Origin: Cryobacterium sp. GrIS_2_6
GTDB taxonomy: Bacteria > Actinomycetota > Actinomycetes > Actinomycetales > Microbacteriaceae
Length of the DNA: 64,000 nt
Assembly: GCF_035984545.1 (NCBI RefSeq)
Contig: NZ_JAXCHP010000002.1
Coordinates: 53,590 to 117,589, forward strand
Reading direction: 5' to 3'
Shown here: positions 32,013-41,243 of the stretch, piece after piece
Position numbering within the stretch: the stretch's first letter is position 1
How the letters are laid out: the number at the start of each line of letters is the position of its first letter
Made by a program: the position numbers and the translations under genes
The notes under the pieces: generated by a model
What the model saw: the letters and a program-made list of their open reading frames with translations, nothing else
The model's database searches: none
Told to the model about the DNA's origin: nothing

Positions 32013-32948
32013 TTACTCGGGCTGCACGAGCTGCTGAATTTCCGCATACGGGGCGGTATCCGTCCACGTGTAGCCGGTGGTGACGCTGACCGTTTTGACG
32101 TTGGCGCGCACGACTTCGCGCCACTGGCCGCGGATCTTCACCCGGTCTCCCTTCTTGACCGTGGAACGGTCGTAGCCGGTGGCCTTGCCACTCTCAACCT
32201 GGGCGGCGCGCACGGCCTCCCAATAGGCGATCTGGTCGCGCTTCTCCTCGATGTGCGGTGCGAGGCGTGCCGCCCGGGCCGTCAGCTGCTCGGCCGTGGC
32301 GTCGATGTAACCGCGGGTGTCGTCGTAGCACGGGGCGGTTACGCGGCGCTCGAGCTTGCGGAGCTCAGCGCCCAACGTCTCGATGCGGTTGGCCACGGTG
32401 ACCGGGCTATATCGGGCGGTGGTGGTGTGGGTGGCCGCGTCGGCGCGGGCCTGGGCGGTGGTGGCATCTGCGCTGGCCCCGATTGACGTGCGCATGGCGT
32501 TATCTGCTGTGGCGATCGCGTTGCGGTGGCGTACTTCGGAGTGGTGGCCAACCTTGATCGGTTCGCCTCCTTCGGGCAGGCGATTGTGTGCGGCGCGGGC
32601 GTTGGCCCATGCGGCGTCTTCGGCGCGGCTCTTACGCTCTGCCTTGGCGGCCAGGGCGTCGACCCGGTCGGCCTGACGCTCGATCTTTCCGGCCTCGACC
32701 TCAGCGGTCGGGCGGTGGCTGCTATCGATTTCCGTTTCGACCTCGCACCCGGCCGCTTCTAGTGCCGACTTGGTGCGGGTGATGGTGTGCAGCTTGGGCA
32801 GGCGGTCGCGGGACTGCGGGACGAACCAGGCGTTGATGCTGCGCCCCCAGCGCCATCCGGCGGACTTGAGAACCTCGGCGGTGCCGTCGCCCCGGCTGGT
32901 GCCCGCAATCAGGGTTCCGGCTTCGTGGGTGTGGGTGATGGTGAGCAT
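32013..32948 (-). CDS. DUF3560 family protein
   Basis: The 311-residue product starts MLTITHTHEAGTLIAGTSRG, has SAGWRWGRSINAWFVPQSRD, then a helical centre (residues ~85-220) and a C-terminal small barrel (KKGDRVKIRGQWREVVRANV). This is the DUF3560 plasmid family, without known enzymatic role. Its start overlaps the upstream stop. Confidence 0.8.
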   Translation of the reverse strand: MLTITHTHEAGTLIAGTSRGDGTAEVLKSAGWRWGRSINAWFVPQSRDRLPKLHTITRTKSALEAAGCEVETEIDSSHRPTAEVEAGKIERQADRVDALAAKAERKSRAEDAAWANARAAHNRLPEGGEPIKVGHHSEVRHRNAIATADNAMRTSIGASADATTAQARADAATHTTTARYSPVTVANRIETLGAELRKLERRVTAPCYDDTRGYIDATAEQLTARAARLAPHIEEKRDQIAYWEAVRAAQVESGKATGYDRSTVKKGDRVKIRGQWREVVRANVKTVSVTTGYTWTDTAPYAEIQQLVQPE

Positions 32949-33136
32949 TAGCGGGTTCCTCTCGGGGTTGCGCAGGCGTTGACGCGGGAGCCGTTCGGGG
33001 TCATGACGATGACGAACCGGCTTCTGGGGTTGGGGTAGCTCTGGCTGTTCCAGAACGTCGACATGTCGGCGCTGCTGAGCAGGTTGTCGGCCCCGAGCAC
33101 TCCGGGAGTCAGGGGCGGAATCTGAATTGTGAGCAT
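32948..33136 (-). CDS. Small plasmid protein, unknown function
   Basis: The 62-residue product (MLTIQIPPLTPGVLGADNLL) overlaps the DUF3560 start by one base and contains RSRFVIVMTPNGSRVNA. It is accepted because of its tight coupling and coding-like composition. No family was recognised. Confidence 0.55.
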   Translation of the reverse strand: MLTIQIPPLTPGVLGADNLLSSADMSTFWNSQSYPNPRSRFVIVMTPNGSRVNACATPRGTR

Positions 33137-33152
33137 GAGTTTTTCCCTCGAT

Positions 33153-33305
33153 CTAAGCGACGCTGTCGGCGTAGCGGGTGGCCGTGCAGGTTTCGCCCGG
33201 CTGAATGTCTACGGCACCTTCGGACCGGCACCCGCTGCAGGCACACCCGCTGGCGTAGCGCTCCCGGGGGTAGGTGTTCTCGTTGTAGTAATCGGTCTCA
33301 GCCAT
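33153..33305 (-). CDS. Small Cys-containing protein behind leader B
   Basis: ATG 33305 is preceded by AAGGAGAGAGAA, the same RBS context as the gene behind leader A. The 50-residue product has CACSGC near residue 22 and a further Cys at ~39 (GETCTATRY), so it may bind a metal. It starts the run 33305-32013 on the minus strand. Confidence 0.55.
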   Translation of the reverse strand: MAETDYYNENTYPRERYASGCACSGCRSEGAVDIQPGETCTATRYADSVA

Positions 33306-33330
33306 GGGTTCTCTCTCCTTCGTGAACAAC

Positions 33331-33466
33331 TGTTTTTTTGCCCTATCTGGCAAGAGAAATCGATAGCGACCGGAAGTGCCGGAGTGCACGAATTCGCGGG
33401 CGAAATAAGCCCGCAGGGCGCGTCCGAGAATTTGGGTGACGCAAGGCACGGAAGGCAGCTACGGTG
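33331..33466 (-). repeat. Duplicated leader sequence B (possible structured 5' leader)
   Basis: This is the partner of the segment at 31721-31855. The most conserved part is ATCGATTTCTCTTGCCA...AGGGCAAAAAAAC, with TTGCC/GGCAA able to pair. It lies 26 bases upstream of the start at 33305. Differences between the copies are spread over the middle, and copy A carries a 3-base insertion in CTCCCTTATTTC. Confidence 0.65.
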
Positions 33467-33650
33467 AAACGCCAGAAAGGACAAAAAGCCCATCGGACAG
33501 TGCCGTGCAGCGGCTCCAATTGCTCTTGACGGCATCACCGTCACGGTTTCGAGACTGGTATCACGGTGATATTCCGCCCGGGGGAGCGCGAGAGGGAGAG
33601 AATTGTGGGGTATCCGGGGCCGTGCACCGCGACTTCGGGAAAGGACACCC

Positions 33651-34367
33651 ATGACCAACCTCACGGCCGACCCGACCAAACCCCACACACCCCGCACCTC
33701 ACCCGACAAAGAGAACACCCTCCTCGGACGGGTGTTCGAGGCAGTGTTGTTCGATAACGACGGGACGCTCGTGGACTCGACCAACGCCGTGAACCGGTCC
33801 TGGCTGAGCTGGGCCAAAGAAGCCGGCCTTGGCACGTCATTCCGGGGTGCCAGCCACGGGGTGCCGGCCCGGCAGATGCTGGCCACGTTGATTCCGGCCG
33901 ATCAGATCGACGACGCGGTCATCCGGTTGACCCAGATCGAGCTCGCCGACACGATGGGCATCAGGGTCCTCCCCGGTGCCGGGCCCCTGCTCGCGAGCAT
34001 CCCCGAGCACCGGCGGGCGATCGTCAGCTCCGCCACCCGAGAGCTCTGCCTCGTTCGCCTGGCCGCCGCGGGCGTCCCGACACCGGCGACCATCATCACT
34101 ATCGAGGACACGGGCCGGGGCAAGCCCTTCCCCGAACCATTCCTCGAAGCTGCCGCCCGCCTCGGGTTCGACCCGGCCCGCTGCCTCGTCGTCGAGGACG
34201 CACCGGCCGGCCTCGAAGCCGCGCGCGCGGCCGGCTGTGCCACCATCGGCGTCGAAGGAACCCATGACGCAGCCGACCTGGACGCCGATCTCGTCGTGAC
34301 CAGCCTGGACAGGCTACGCATCGTCGTGCAGCACAACGGCGTCAAGTTCGAACTACTTCCCGAGTAA
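33651..34367 (+). CDS. HAD-superfamily phosphatase (subfamily IA)
   Basis: ATG 33651 follows GAAAGG. The 238-residue product has motif I VLFDNDGTLVDST, motif II in AIVSSATREL, motif III Lys in RGKPFPEPFLEAA and motif IV CLVVEDAPAG, complete for a HAD hydrolase with a small helical cap. It resembles sugar-phosphate phosphatases (2-deoxyglucose-6-phosphate or glycerol-phosphate type); the substrate is not determined. Confidence 0.9.
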   Translation: MTNLTADPTKPHTPRTSPDKENTLLGRVFEAVLFDNDGTLVDSTNAVNRSWLSWAKEAGLGTSFRGASHGVPARQMLATLIPADQIDDAVIRLTQIELADTMGIRVLPGAGPLLASIPEHRRAIVSSATRELCLVRLAAAGVPTPATIITIEDTGRGKPFPEPFLEAAARLGFDPARCLVVEDAPAGLEAARAAGCATIGVEGTHDAADLDADLVVTSLDRLRIVVQHNGVKFELLPE

Positions 34368-34782
34368 CGCCAGCCAATACCGAGAACACCGCAGGCACAC
34401 AAAAAAGCTACGGCGGATACCCTCTCCGATCTCAAGATCGTCACCGGTGAACGAAACACCCTGTATTACCTGCGAGACGACGCGGCGCGCTGCAAGACGC
34501 CATGGTGCACTGCGGCAGAACGCTCCTTCGAGAGCAGACATTGTCGGCATGACTACCAGCGTCCCTGACGCACACTATTGGCCATTTACGTCCTTGCTGA
34601 AGTTATCAATGCGGTACCGGCTGAATTGACAACGCAGCAGACTGAGAAGATCACACCGAGACGAAACTAGCCGCCACAACTTCCACTGGTCTTATTCGCC
34701 TTGACAAATTCCGCGAACATGGTTGGCTAGTTTCACGTGCCAAATTCCGGAACAGTAGTCCGACCGTGAAAGGAGGTGGCTC
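34368..34782. other. Intergenic region before the aldehyde dehydrogenase
   Basis: No gene is supported; a 60-codon frame at 34447 has an in-frame start but no RBS. The dehydrogenase promoter should lie in the last ~100 bases (GGTTGGCTAG...). Confidence 0.3.
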
Positions 34783-36150
34783 GTGAGCCACCATGCCGTT
34801 GTCAACCCCGCCACAGGCGAAACCATCAAAACTTACCCCCAGATTTCTGATGATGAAATTGAGCAGGTCATCGCATCGGCCGATGAGGCCCACCGCGGCT
34901 GGTCACGCAGCTCTTCAACCGACGAGCGGGCCGCTCTCCTGCGCAGGGTCGGCGATTTGCATGAGGAGCGCCGTGACAAGCTGGCGGCCATCATCGTGCG
35001 CGAGATGGGAAAACCCGTCGACCAAGCGCTCGGCGAGATCGATTACTCCGCCGACATCTACCGTTACTACGCCGACAACGCGCAGGAATTCCTCAAGGAC
35101 GAACCAATTACCCTTCTCAGCGGCGAGGGTTCCGCCTTCATGCGCTCCAACTCTCTCGGCGTGCTGATTGGCGTCATGCCATGGAATTTCCCGTACTATC
35201 AGGTTGCGCGCTTCGCCGGACCTAACCTCATGATCGGCAACACGATCATCCTCAAGAATGCGTCGCAGTGCCCGGAGTCGGCGGCGGCGATTGAGCAAAT
35301 TTTCCACGATGCAAGCTTCCCGGCTGGCGCTTACACCAATGTGTATGCGGACAGCGAGCAGGTCGCCACGATCATCGCCGACCCGCGGGTACAGGGCGTC
35401 TCTCTCACCGGTTCGGAGGGCGCCGGCGCGGCCGTTGCCGAAGTGGCCGGTCGCCACCTCAAGAAGGTCGTGCTGGAACTGGGTGGGTCAGACCCGTTCA
35501 TCCTGCTGAGCACCGACGACATGGCCGCAACAGTAGCTGCCGCCGTCGCCGGTCGCCTCCGCAATAGCGGGCAGGCCTGCGACGCAGCTAAGCGATTTAT
35601 TGTGATCGATGAACTTTACGATGAATTCACGGAGAAGTTCACCGCCGCCATCCTTGCGAACTCACCCGGCGACCCCACCATTCCCGGTGCAGACTACGGA
35701 CCCCTCTCGTCCCTCGGCGCGGCCGAGCATCTTGAGGAGCAGGTAGAGCGCGCGGTCGCGCAGGGAGCGACCCTGGCGACCACGGGCAAACGCTCTGGTG
35801 CCTTCTACCCGCCTGCCGTGCTCACCGATGTCATGCGGGACAACGACACGTACCACGAGGAGTTTTTTGGCCCCGTAGCCTCCGTCTACCGGGCAGGCTC
35901 AGAGGATGAAGCTATTACCCTCGCGAACGACACACCATTCGGGCTTGGCTCCTACTTGTTCACGACCGATCCCGAGCAGGCACTGCGGGTCGCCGACCGT
36001 ATCGAAGCCGGCATGGTCTACGTCAACCTCGTCGACGCCGGCAGCGCAGAACTGCCGTTCGGTGGGGTGAAAAGAAGCGGCATGGGACGCGAACTCGGAC
36101 GATACGGTGCCAGCGAGTTCGTGAATAAGAAACTCATCCGTATCGGCTAG
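34783..36150 (+). CDS. NAD(P)-dependent succinate-semialdehyde-type aldehyde dehydrogenase
   Basis: GTG 34783 follows AAAGGAGGTGG. The 455-residue product has the MPWNFPYYQV cofactor segment, the general base Glu in VVLELGGSDPFI, the catalytic Cys in RNSGQACDAAKRF and the EEFFGPVASVY block. Length and the GSDPF variant match the GabD-like group lacking the longer N-terminus. It oxidises an aldehyde, probably succinate semialdehyde, to the acid. It stands alone between plasmid genes as cargo. Confidence 0.93.
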   Translation: MSHHAVVNPATGETIKTYPQISDDEIEQVIASADEAHRGWSRSSSTDERAALLRRVGDLHEERRDKLAAIIVREMGKPVDQALGEIDYSADIYRYYADNAQEFLKDEPITLLSGEGSAFMRSNSLGVLIGVMPWNFPYYQVARFAGPNLMIGNTIILKNASQCPESAAAIEQIFHDASFPAGAYTNVYADSEQVATIIADPRVQGVSLTGSEGAGAAVAEVAGRHLKKVVLELGGSDPFILLSTDDMAATVAAAVAGRLRNSGQACDAAKRFIVIDELYDEFTEKFTAAILANSPGDPTIPGADYGPLSSLGAAEHLEEQVERAVAQGATLATTGKRSGAFYPPAVLTDVMRDNDTYHEEFFGPVASVYRAGSEDEAITLANDTPFGLGSYLFTTDPEQALRVADRIEAGMVYVNLVDAGSAELPFGGVKRSGMGRELGRYGASEFVNKKLIRIG

Positions 36151-36181
36151 ACCCAACACAGACCCCGGCGAACACCGTTCA

Positions 36182-36434
36182 GTCGCCGAGCCTGCGGCGC
36201 GCGAAAACTGCTTGTGCCGCCTCGTGGTCGTCCTGACGTTCACGTTGCGTCTGGCGCTTATGGTCCTCACGTTTTTCGTGGGCGACCGCGAGTTCGACCT
36301 TCACGTGACCATCGTGCAAAAAACAGCGAGAGCAGTACGATCGTGGATCCACCACTGTCGCCTTGTTGTGGATCTTCACAATCCGCGCCCCAGGCAGCAG
36401 CTTGCTCTCGCGCCCGGGCGGGTAGTTGTTCCAG
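36182..36434 (-). pseudogene. SmpB-like gene, 3' part, cut by IS21 copy 2
   Basis: On the minus strand the frame reads WNNYPPGRESKLL, then HDGHVKVELAVAHEKRED and HKRQTQRERQDD, ending at TGA 36179-36181. This follows the C-terminal half of SmpB (TWxN..P.R..KLL, DGxVKVExALAxGKxxYDKRQxxRER). Key GK and D are altered (HEKREDHKR), so the gene was already decayed. It continues across the IS: joining the duplicated TCCAG target gives QSTWNNYPPG in frame with sequence at 39287-39330. SmpB binds tmRNA in ribosome rescue. Confidence 0.55.
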
Positions 36435-36697
36435 TGTGTGTGATCAACTCTTTGTAGGCCGTTTCGGCACAGGAAACCGGCCAAGTTAGCGGCTGGTTTC
36501 CTGCCAAAAGAGCGGTAAAAATCAGGCCAGGCAATCCCCCTCCACGACGTTGGATTTGGGGAATGCGCAGAGTTTGAGATCACCCGGTGGCCGGGGCCCT
36601 CTCCAGCGTGTTGGAGACAGGGGCCCGCCACCCCCCGATAGGTTCCATTCGACGTGTCTACTGCCAAGCGGTCGCGCCGGAAGGAACTAGGAAGCAG

Positions 36698-38191
36698 ATG
36701 ACGGTACCCATGTCCGTGCAAGAAAATATCAGATCACTCGACTCCCAAGGAATTGCGGGCCGTGAAATCGCCCGCCGGCTCGGAGTCAGCCGCGACGCGG
36801 TAGTGAAATACACCCGGCAACACGACTACTCACCGAAGCCACCAGCTCTCGTTCCCCGGCCCGCCGGGTCGGTGTTGACCGGGTTCGAAGACACGATTGA
36901 GCTGTGGTTAGGCGAGGACCAGCGCCGGCCGCGCAAGCAACGCCACACCGCCCAACGGGTCTTTGACCGCCTCGTCGCCGAGGAGACCTACACCGGCAGT
37001 TATTCCCCGGTGCAACGCTTCGTCAGGAAGTGGAATGCCCAGCACCGGCACGCCGGGGAAGGTTTCACAGAACTGGTCTGGCCGGCGGGGACCGCGCAGG
37101 TCGATTTCGGCCAGGCCGAGGCCATCATCGCCGGGGTCCGGCAAATCCTGCACATCTTCGTCGTCACGTTCCCGTTCTCGAACATGCGTTTCGTGCAGGC
37201 CTACCGGGGTGAAACGGCCGAGTGCGTCTGCCATGGCCTGCGCACCGTGTTCGACCACATTGGCGCTGCGCCTCGGCATCTGGTCTTTGATAACGCCACT
37301 GGCATCGGGCGGCGGGTCGGCACCAAGGTCGTCGAGACGAAGCTGTTCGGTGCATTCAAGATGCACTACCGGTCCGAATCTCGGTACTGCAATCCGTACT
37401 CCGGTCATGAGAAGGGGAACGTGGAAAACGCGGTCGGGTTCCTCCGCCGCAACCTGATGGTCCCCGAGCCCGAAGCGGCCACACTGCAGGGCCTCAACGA
37501 GGTGTTGCTGGCCAGGTGCCTCGCGTTGGCTTCGACCGTGCACTACCGCAAGGGCCTGCCCATCGGCGAGCTCTTCGCCCAGGACGTCGCGGCGTCTCTG
37601 GTGTTGCCCGGCGTCGGGTTTGACCCGGTGCGTTATGAAAACCGCACGGCCGATAAGAAGGGGAACCTACTCATTGACGGGAACACCTACGCGGCCGGGT
37701 CTTCCTTCCACAGCCGCACCCTCACCGTTGGGTTGCGGCACGATGTCGTCGAGATCCTCGACGAGCATTCCACGCCGGTGCGGTCTTTCCCGCGGGCCTT
37801 CGGAGTGCAGGCCGAGACCATCTTCGAACCCGCGGCCCTGCTGCCGTTGCTGGTGACTAAACCCGGCGCCTGGGGCCACTCTCAGCTGCGAGCCCTCGTC
37901 CCCGAGCCGGTGCGGGACTGGCTCGACACGGCCACGGCCACCAACCGGCGCCGGCTCCTGAGCGCCGTCGATGCTGCCTCAGGATCGGCTGGTTTCAACG
38001 CCGCGATTGGCGCTGCCGACATGCTCATCCAGCGCGGAGACGCCCCCGACACCGCCGCACTAGGCATGCTCGCCCGGCGCCTCGCCGACGGCACCACACC
38101 GGCAGTCGAGAACGTGGATTTGAGCGTCTATGACATCTTCACCACCGACATCTTCTCGGCCGTCAACACCGCGACGGGAGAAATCGCATGA
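36698..38191 (+). CDS. istA: IS21 IstA transposase
   Basis: ATG 36698 (MTVPMSVQENIRSLDSQGIA) follows AGGAAG; the frame is open further upstream without signals. The 497-residue product has an HTH (GREIARRLGVSRDAVVKYTR), a DDE core beginning TAQVDFGQAE, a second Asp in HLVFDNATGI and Glu in HEKGNVENAVGFLRR, and the C-terminal beta domain. No frame damage is seen. It is only distantly related to the IstA at 11501. Confidence 0.94.
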   Translation: MTVPMSVQENIRSLDSQGIAGREIARRLGVSRDAVVKYTRQHDYSPKPPALVPRPAGSVLTGFEDTIELWLGEDQRRPRKQRHTAQRVFDRLVAEETYTGSYSPVQRFVRKWNAQHRHAGEGFTELVWPAGTAQVDFGQAEAIIAGVRQILHIFVVTFPFSNMRFVQAYRGETAECVCHGLRTVFDHIGAAPRHLVFDNATGIGRRVGTKVVETKLFGAFKMHYRSESRYCNPYSGHEKGNVENAVGFLRRNLMVPEPEAATLQGLNEVLLARCLALASTVHYRKGLPIGELFAQDVAASLVLPGVGFDPVRYENRTADKKGNLLIDGNTYAAGSSFHSRTLTVGLRHDVVEILDEHSTPVRSFPRAFGVQAETIFEPAALLPLLVTKPGAWGHSQLRALVPEPVRDWLDTATATNRRRLLSAVDAASGSAGFNAAIGAADMLIQRGDAPDTAALGMLARRLADGTTPAVENVDLSVYDIFTTDIFSAVNTATGEIA

Positions 38192-38919
38192 CCCTCGTCA
38201 CAGTCCAGGACATCATCGAGACCGGCCGACAGTCTTCCTTGACTGGCACGGTGCTGGCCGAATGGGCAGAGAAGGGCACCCCGAAACAACGCGAGTACCT
38301 GCACGGGATGCTTCTGGCCGAGCGCGAATCCCGACAGGAATCACGCCGCCAACGGCTGCTGAGCGCCGCCCGACTGCCGGCGCTGAAGTCCTTGACGGGG
38401 TTTGACTACACCAACGTCAAATTCCCCGAGGACTACGGCCGGGAAGCGCTGACGTCGCTGGAGTTCATCAACCAGGCCGAGGACCTCGTCCTCTATGGCG
38501 ACGTCGGAACCGGCAAAACCCACCTTGCCTCTGCGTTGGTCGCGGCCGCCTGCCGCCAAGGTATTCCGGCCCGCTTCTTCACGACGTCGTCGTTGGTCAT
38601 GCAGCTGCGCCGCGCCAAGGATGAAGGGCGTCTCGATCGGGAACTTGCCTCGATCGCGAGAAACCGGCTCGTCGTCATTGACGAACTGGGGTATTTGCCG
38701 ATCGATACCGACGGCGCCCGGCTCTTGTTCCAGGTCATCGCCGACGGTTATGAAAAACGAAGCCTGATCATCACGACAAACCTTGAGTTCTCCCGCTGGG
38801 GAACCGTGTTCGGCGACGACAACATGGCCGCCGCCGTCATCGACCGCATCGTCCACCACGGCCGGCTCCTGCAGTTCCGCGGCGAGTCCTACCGAGTCAA
38901 ACACGCCCTCATGAAATGA
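38188..38919 (+). CDS. istB: IS21 IstB-like ATP-binding protein
   Basis: The 243-residue product overlaps istA by ATGA. Walker A is LYGDVGTGKTHLASAL, Walker B VVIDELGYLP, followed by the sensor segment LIITTNLEFSRW. It is the AAA+ partner of IstA. Confidence 0.95.
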   Translation: MTLVTVQDIIETGRQSSLTGTVLAEWAEKGTPKQREYLHGMLLAERESRQESRRQRLLSAARLPALKSLTGFDYTNVKFPEDYGREALTSLEFINQAEDLVLYGDVGTGKTHLASALVAAACRQGIPARFFTTSSLVMQLRRAKDEGRLDRELASIARNRLVVIDELGYLPIDTDGARLLFQVIADGYEKRSLIITTNLEFSRWGTVFGDDNMAAAVIDRIVHHGRLLQFRGESYRVKHALMK

Positions 38920-39005
38920 CCCGCCACCAGGCCGGCCACCCCGGAACGCGACCCACGACGGTCCCGCCAACCACCGCACGCACCCTCAGCAGTCAGGACT
39001 TCTTC

Positions 39006-39197
39006 ATGAAGGATCACACCCAACCAGAGCGCCCCCACGCGCCAGCCGACCACGAGACAGGCTGGTGGGACGACAACGGCCGACCAGCCCCCTGGCCAGA
39101 CGACTTCGCCGATCCCGACGCCGGATGGACCACCGAAAACACCGCCGTCCCCGCCGATGACGGCGACGAAACCGACCCCACAAACCAGCCGTTCTGA
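39006..39197 (+). CDS. Small third ORF within IS21 copy 2
   Basis: The 63-residue product is acidic and Trp-rich (TGWWDDNGRPAPWPDDFADP). It lies between istB and the IS right end. The frame is open back to the istB stop at 38916. No RBS is obvious, so it may not be translated; function unknown. Confidence 0.35.
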   Translation: MKDHTQPERPHAPADHETGWWDDNGRPAPWPDDFADPDAGWTTENTAVPADDGDETDPTNQPF

Positions 39198-39333
39198 CCA
39201 CCTGATCAAATGGCCGGAAACCGCGCCACAATGGCAGGTTAATTAGCGCTCAAATGGCCGGTTTAAAGTTGACAAAACACATCCAGGTGCTCTGGTTGGG
39301 TTGCCGTGTAAATTCGTCGGATATTTCACGGAT

Positions 39334-39696
39334 TCACAAGCCGCCCTTGGCCGAAGGTGGCACAGCCAGGAGGCCCACGAGTTGGGTCTCCTCGTCGGTC
39401 CCGGTGCCGATGAGCGAGGGCATGAATCGAGTTAGAGCGGCGAAGCCGGCGGCATGGTTGGGGTGCACACCAAGCGACATCGCATAGGTGCTCCCGTTCG
39501 ACGTAGTCAGCTCCGCGCAGGGATAGTGCTCTTCTGGCGCGATGCCATCTCGCACAACAGCCGCGAACATGTTGCTGTCGAGCTGTTCATCGACCAAAAC
39601 AACCTGGTCGAAATTGCTCCACACATCGTCCGCGCCGATGATCAGCCGGGTGCGGTCATGCCCATAAATACTGACGGCCAGTATGAAAAAACTCAT
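39334..39696 (-). CDS. Hypothetical protein
   Basis: The 120-residue product (MSFFILAVSIYGHDRTRLII) shows a regular alternation of strands and polar loops (ADDVWSNFDQVVLVDEQLDS, YAMSLGVHPNHAAGFAALTR). GAAAAG precedes ATG 39696. Its stop is followed within 50 bases by the 5' part of the SmpB-like remnant. No family recognised. Confidence 0.5.
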   Translation of the reverse strand: MSFFILAVSIYGHDRTRLIIGADDVWSNFDQVVLVDEQLDSNMFAAVVRDGIAPEEHYPCAELTTSNGSTYAMSLGVHPNHAAGFAALTRFMPSLIGTGTDEETQLVGLLAVPPSAKGGL

Positions 39697-40100
39697 AGGG
39701 TCTTTTCACGATTCGTGGTGGGCCTTGACGCTTCGGCGCCGGTGGTGGCGAAGCGGCGGTGACGGAGTCATCTGTGGATAGCGTCGCGCAGTGGAGGCGT
39801 GTGAGAGGGACGTTCCCAGTTTCAGTGCGCGGTCGTAGCTGATTCCCGCTGGTCGGACCGCTCCCGGCATGAATCGTTGAAACGTGGACAGTCGGAACGT
39901 CCCGGCGTATCCATCGAGGGCGTCGTGCTGGGGCCGTGATTGCGGCGGTTAAGGCGCTGTACATGGAACGGTGGTAGACATAAATTATGCGCGATTCGCG
40001 GGCGGCTTGAGGTTGCCCGGGCATTAATCTTTCGTACACCTCCGAAAGTGAAGACGGACCTTCCGCCTTCACGGTCCAAAATTCGAGGAGTGAAGAAAAA
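39697..40100. other. Intergenic region upstream of the formaldehyde dehydrogenase-like gene
   Basis: No gene is supported. TTTCG-TACACCTC-CGAAA at about 40030-40047 is a short hairpin ~50 bases before the start codon, and TAAATTAT at about 39980 is a possible -10 element. The 3' end has GAGGAGTGAAG as RBS for the dehydrogenase. Confidence 0.35.
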
Positions 40101-41243
40101 ATGAAAGCCGTCGTTTACAAAGGCCCCAATGAGGTCAACGTTGAAGAAGTTCCCGATGCCAAGATCGAACGTCCCACTGACGTTCTCGTACGCATCACGG
40201 CCACAAATATTTGCGGTTCAGATCTACACATGTATGAGGGACGCACCGATTTCGAGGTTGGACGCACGTTCGGTCACGAAAACATGGGCGAGGTCATCGA
40301 GGTCGGTAACGGCGTCGACAAGGTAAAGGTCGGCGAAATCGTCGTGCTGCCATTCAATATTTCTTGCGGGTTCTGTAAGAACTGTGAGCGCGGTTTCACT
40401 AATTACTGCATGACAACTCAGCCAGACCCGATTGGCGCGGGAGCGGCCTACGGCTTCGCTGGAATGGGCCCGTATCCCGGCGGGCAGGCCCAAATGCTGC
40501 GCGTGCCCTACGGCGACAACAACTGTTTGCGCTTGGGAGAAGATGCCATAGAAAAGCAAAACGACTACGTGATGCTCTCGGACATCTTCCCTACCGGCTA
40601 CCACGCTACCGAGATGGCCGGCGTGATCCCCGGTGACACCGTCGTGATCTACGGGGCCGGTCCAGTCGGGCTGATGGCCGCCCTGTCTGCCACGATCAAG
40701 GGCGCAAGCAAAGTCTGGGTCGTGGACCGACGCCCGGACCGGCTGGCCCTTGCCGAGCAGATCGGTGCGATCGCCATTGATGACTCGAAGACGGACCCGG
40801 TTCAGTTCGTGCTGGACCAGACCAAGGGTATCGGCGCAGACCGGGGATGTGAATGCGTGGGTTACCAAGCCCACGATCCCCAGGGCGCCGAAGACCCCGC
40901 GATGACGCTGAATCAGCTCATCCAGTCCGTGCGCATCACCGGAGGAATCGGCGTTGTTGGTGTCTTCCTGCCGGCAGATCCCGGCGGCTTCGACGAGAAC
41001 GCCAAGCAGGGCAAGCTTGCCATCGACTATGGCCTGCAGTGGCTCAAGGGCCAAAATGTTGGCAGTGGCCAATGCCCGGTGAAGAAATACAACCGGCAAT
41101 TGCGTGACTTGATCGCCGTGGGCAAGGCCAAGCCATCCTGGATCGTTTCCCACGAGATCCCCCTCAGCAAAGCCGCCGACGCCTATAAAAACTTCGACGA
41201 ACGCACCAACGGGTGGACAAAAGTCATCCTCAAGCCCGAATAG
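40101..41243 (+). CDS. Zinc-dependent alcohol dehydrogenase, glutathione-independent formaldehyde dehydrogenase type
   Basis: ATG 40101 is preceded by GAGGAG. The 380-residue MDR protein has catalytic zinc ligands in NICGSDLHMYEGR and FGHENMGEVIE, structural-zinc cysteines (CGFCKNCERGFTNYC), the NAD site IYGAGPVGLMAA and the long RGCECVGYQAHD insertion typical of FdhA-type formaldehyde dismutase/dehydrogenases. It would oxidise formaldehyde or a short aldehyde adduct with NAD, a detoxification function carried as cargo. Confidence 0.93.
   Translation: MKAVVYKGPNEVNVEEVPDAKIERPTDVLVRITATNICGSDLHMYEGRTDFEVGRTFGHENMGEVIEVGNGVDKVKVGEIVVLPFNISCGFCKNCERGFTNYCMTTQPDPIGAGAAYGFAGMGPYPGGQAQMLRVPYGDNNCLRLGEDAIEKQNDYVMLSDIFPTGYHATEMAGVIPGDTVVIYGAGPVGLMAALSATIKGASKVWVVDRRPDRLALAEQIGAIAIDDSKTDPVQFVLDQTKGIGADRGCECVGYQAHDPQGAEDPAMTLNQLIQSVRITGGIGVVGVFLPADPGGFDENAKQGKLAIDYGLQWLKGQNVGSGQCPVKKYNRQLRDLIAVGKAKPSWIVSHEIPLSKAADAYKNFDERTNGWTKVILKPE

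Larger units (their letters stand above)
36435..39281. mobile_element. IS21-family insertion sequence, copy 2
   Basis: The ends are TGTGTGTGATCAACTC at 36435 and, inward from 39281, TGTGTTTTGTCAACTTT, both starting TGTGT. Subterminal GGCCGGAAACC/GGCCGGTTT-type repeats lie at both ends. The element is flanked by a 5-base direct repeat TCCAG (36430-36434 and 39282-39286), the target duplication. It carries istA, istB and a small third ORF on the plus strand, about 2.85 kb, and appears intact. Confidence 0.88.

Noticed and set aside
31228..32124. A 298-codon frame that would extend the DUF3846-like gene through the leader repeat
   Set aside because: The RBS-supported start is at 31647; the extension would include non-conserved and repeat-derived residues. 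It is kept only as an alternative for the leader.
36179..36721. A 180-codon minus-strand frame running through the left end of IS21 copy 2
   Set aside because: Only its last ~85 codons resemble a protein (SmpB-like); the rest is the IS end read by chance.
39697..40072. A minus-strand frame upstream of the formaldehyde dehydrogenase-like gene
   Set aside because: It starts within the dehydrogenase leader, has no RBS and shows no protein-like pattern.
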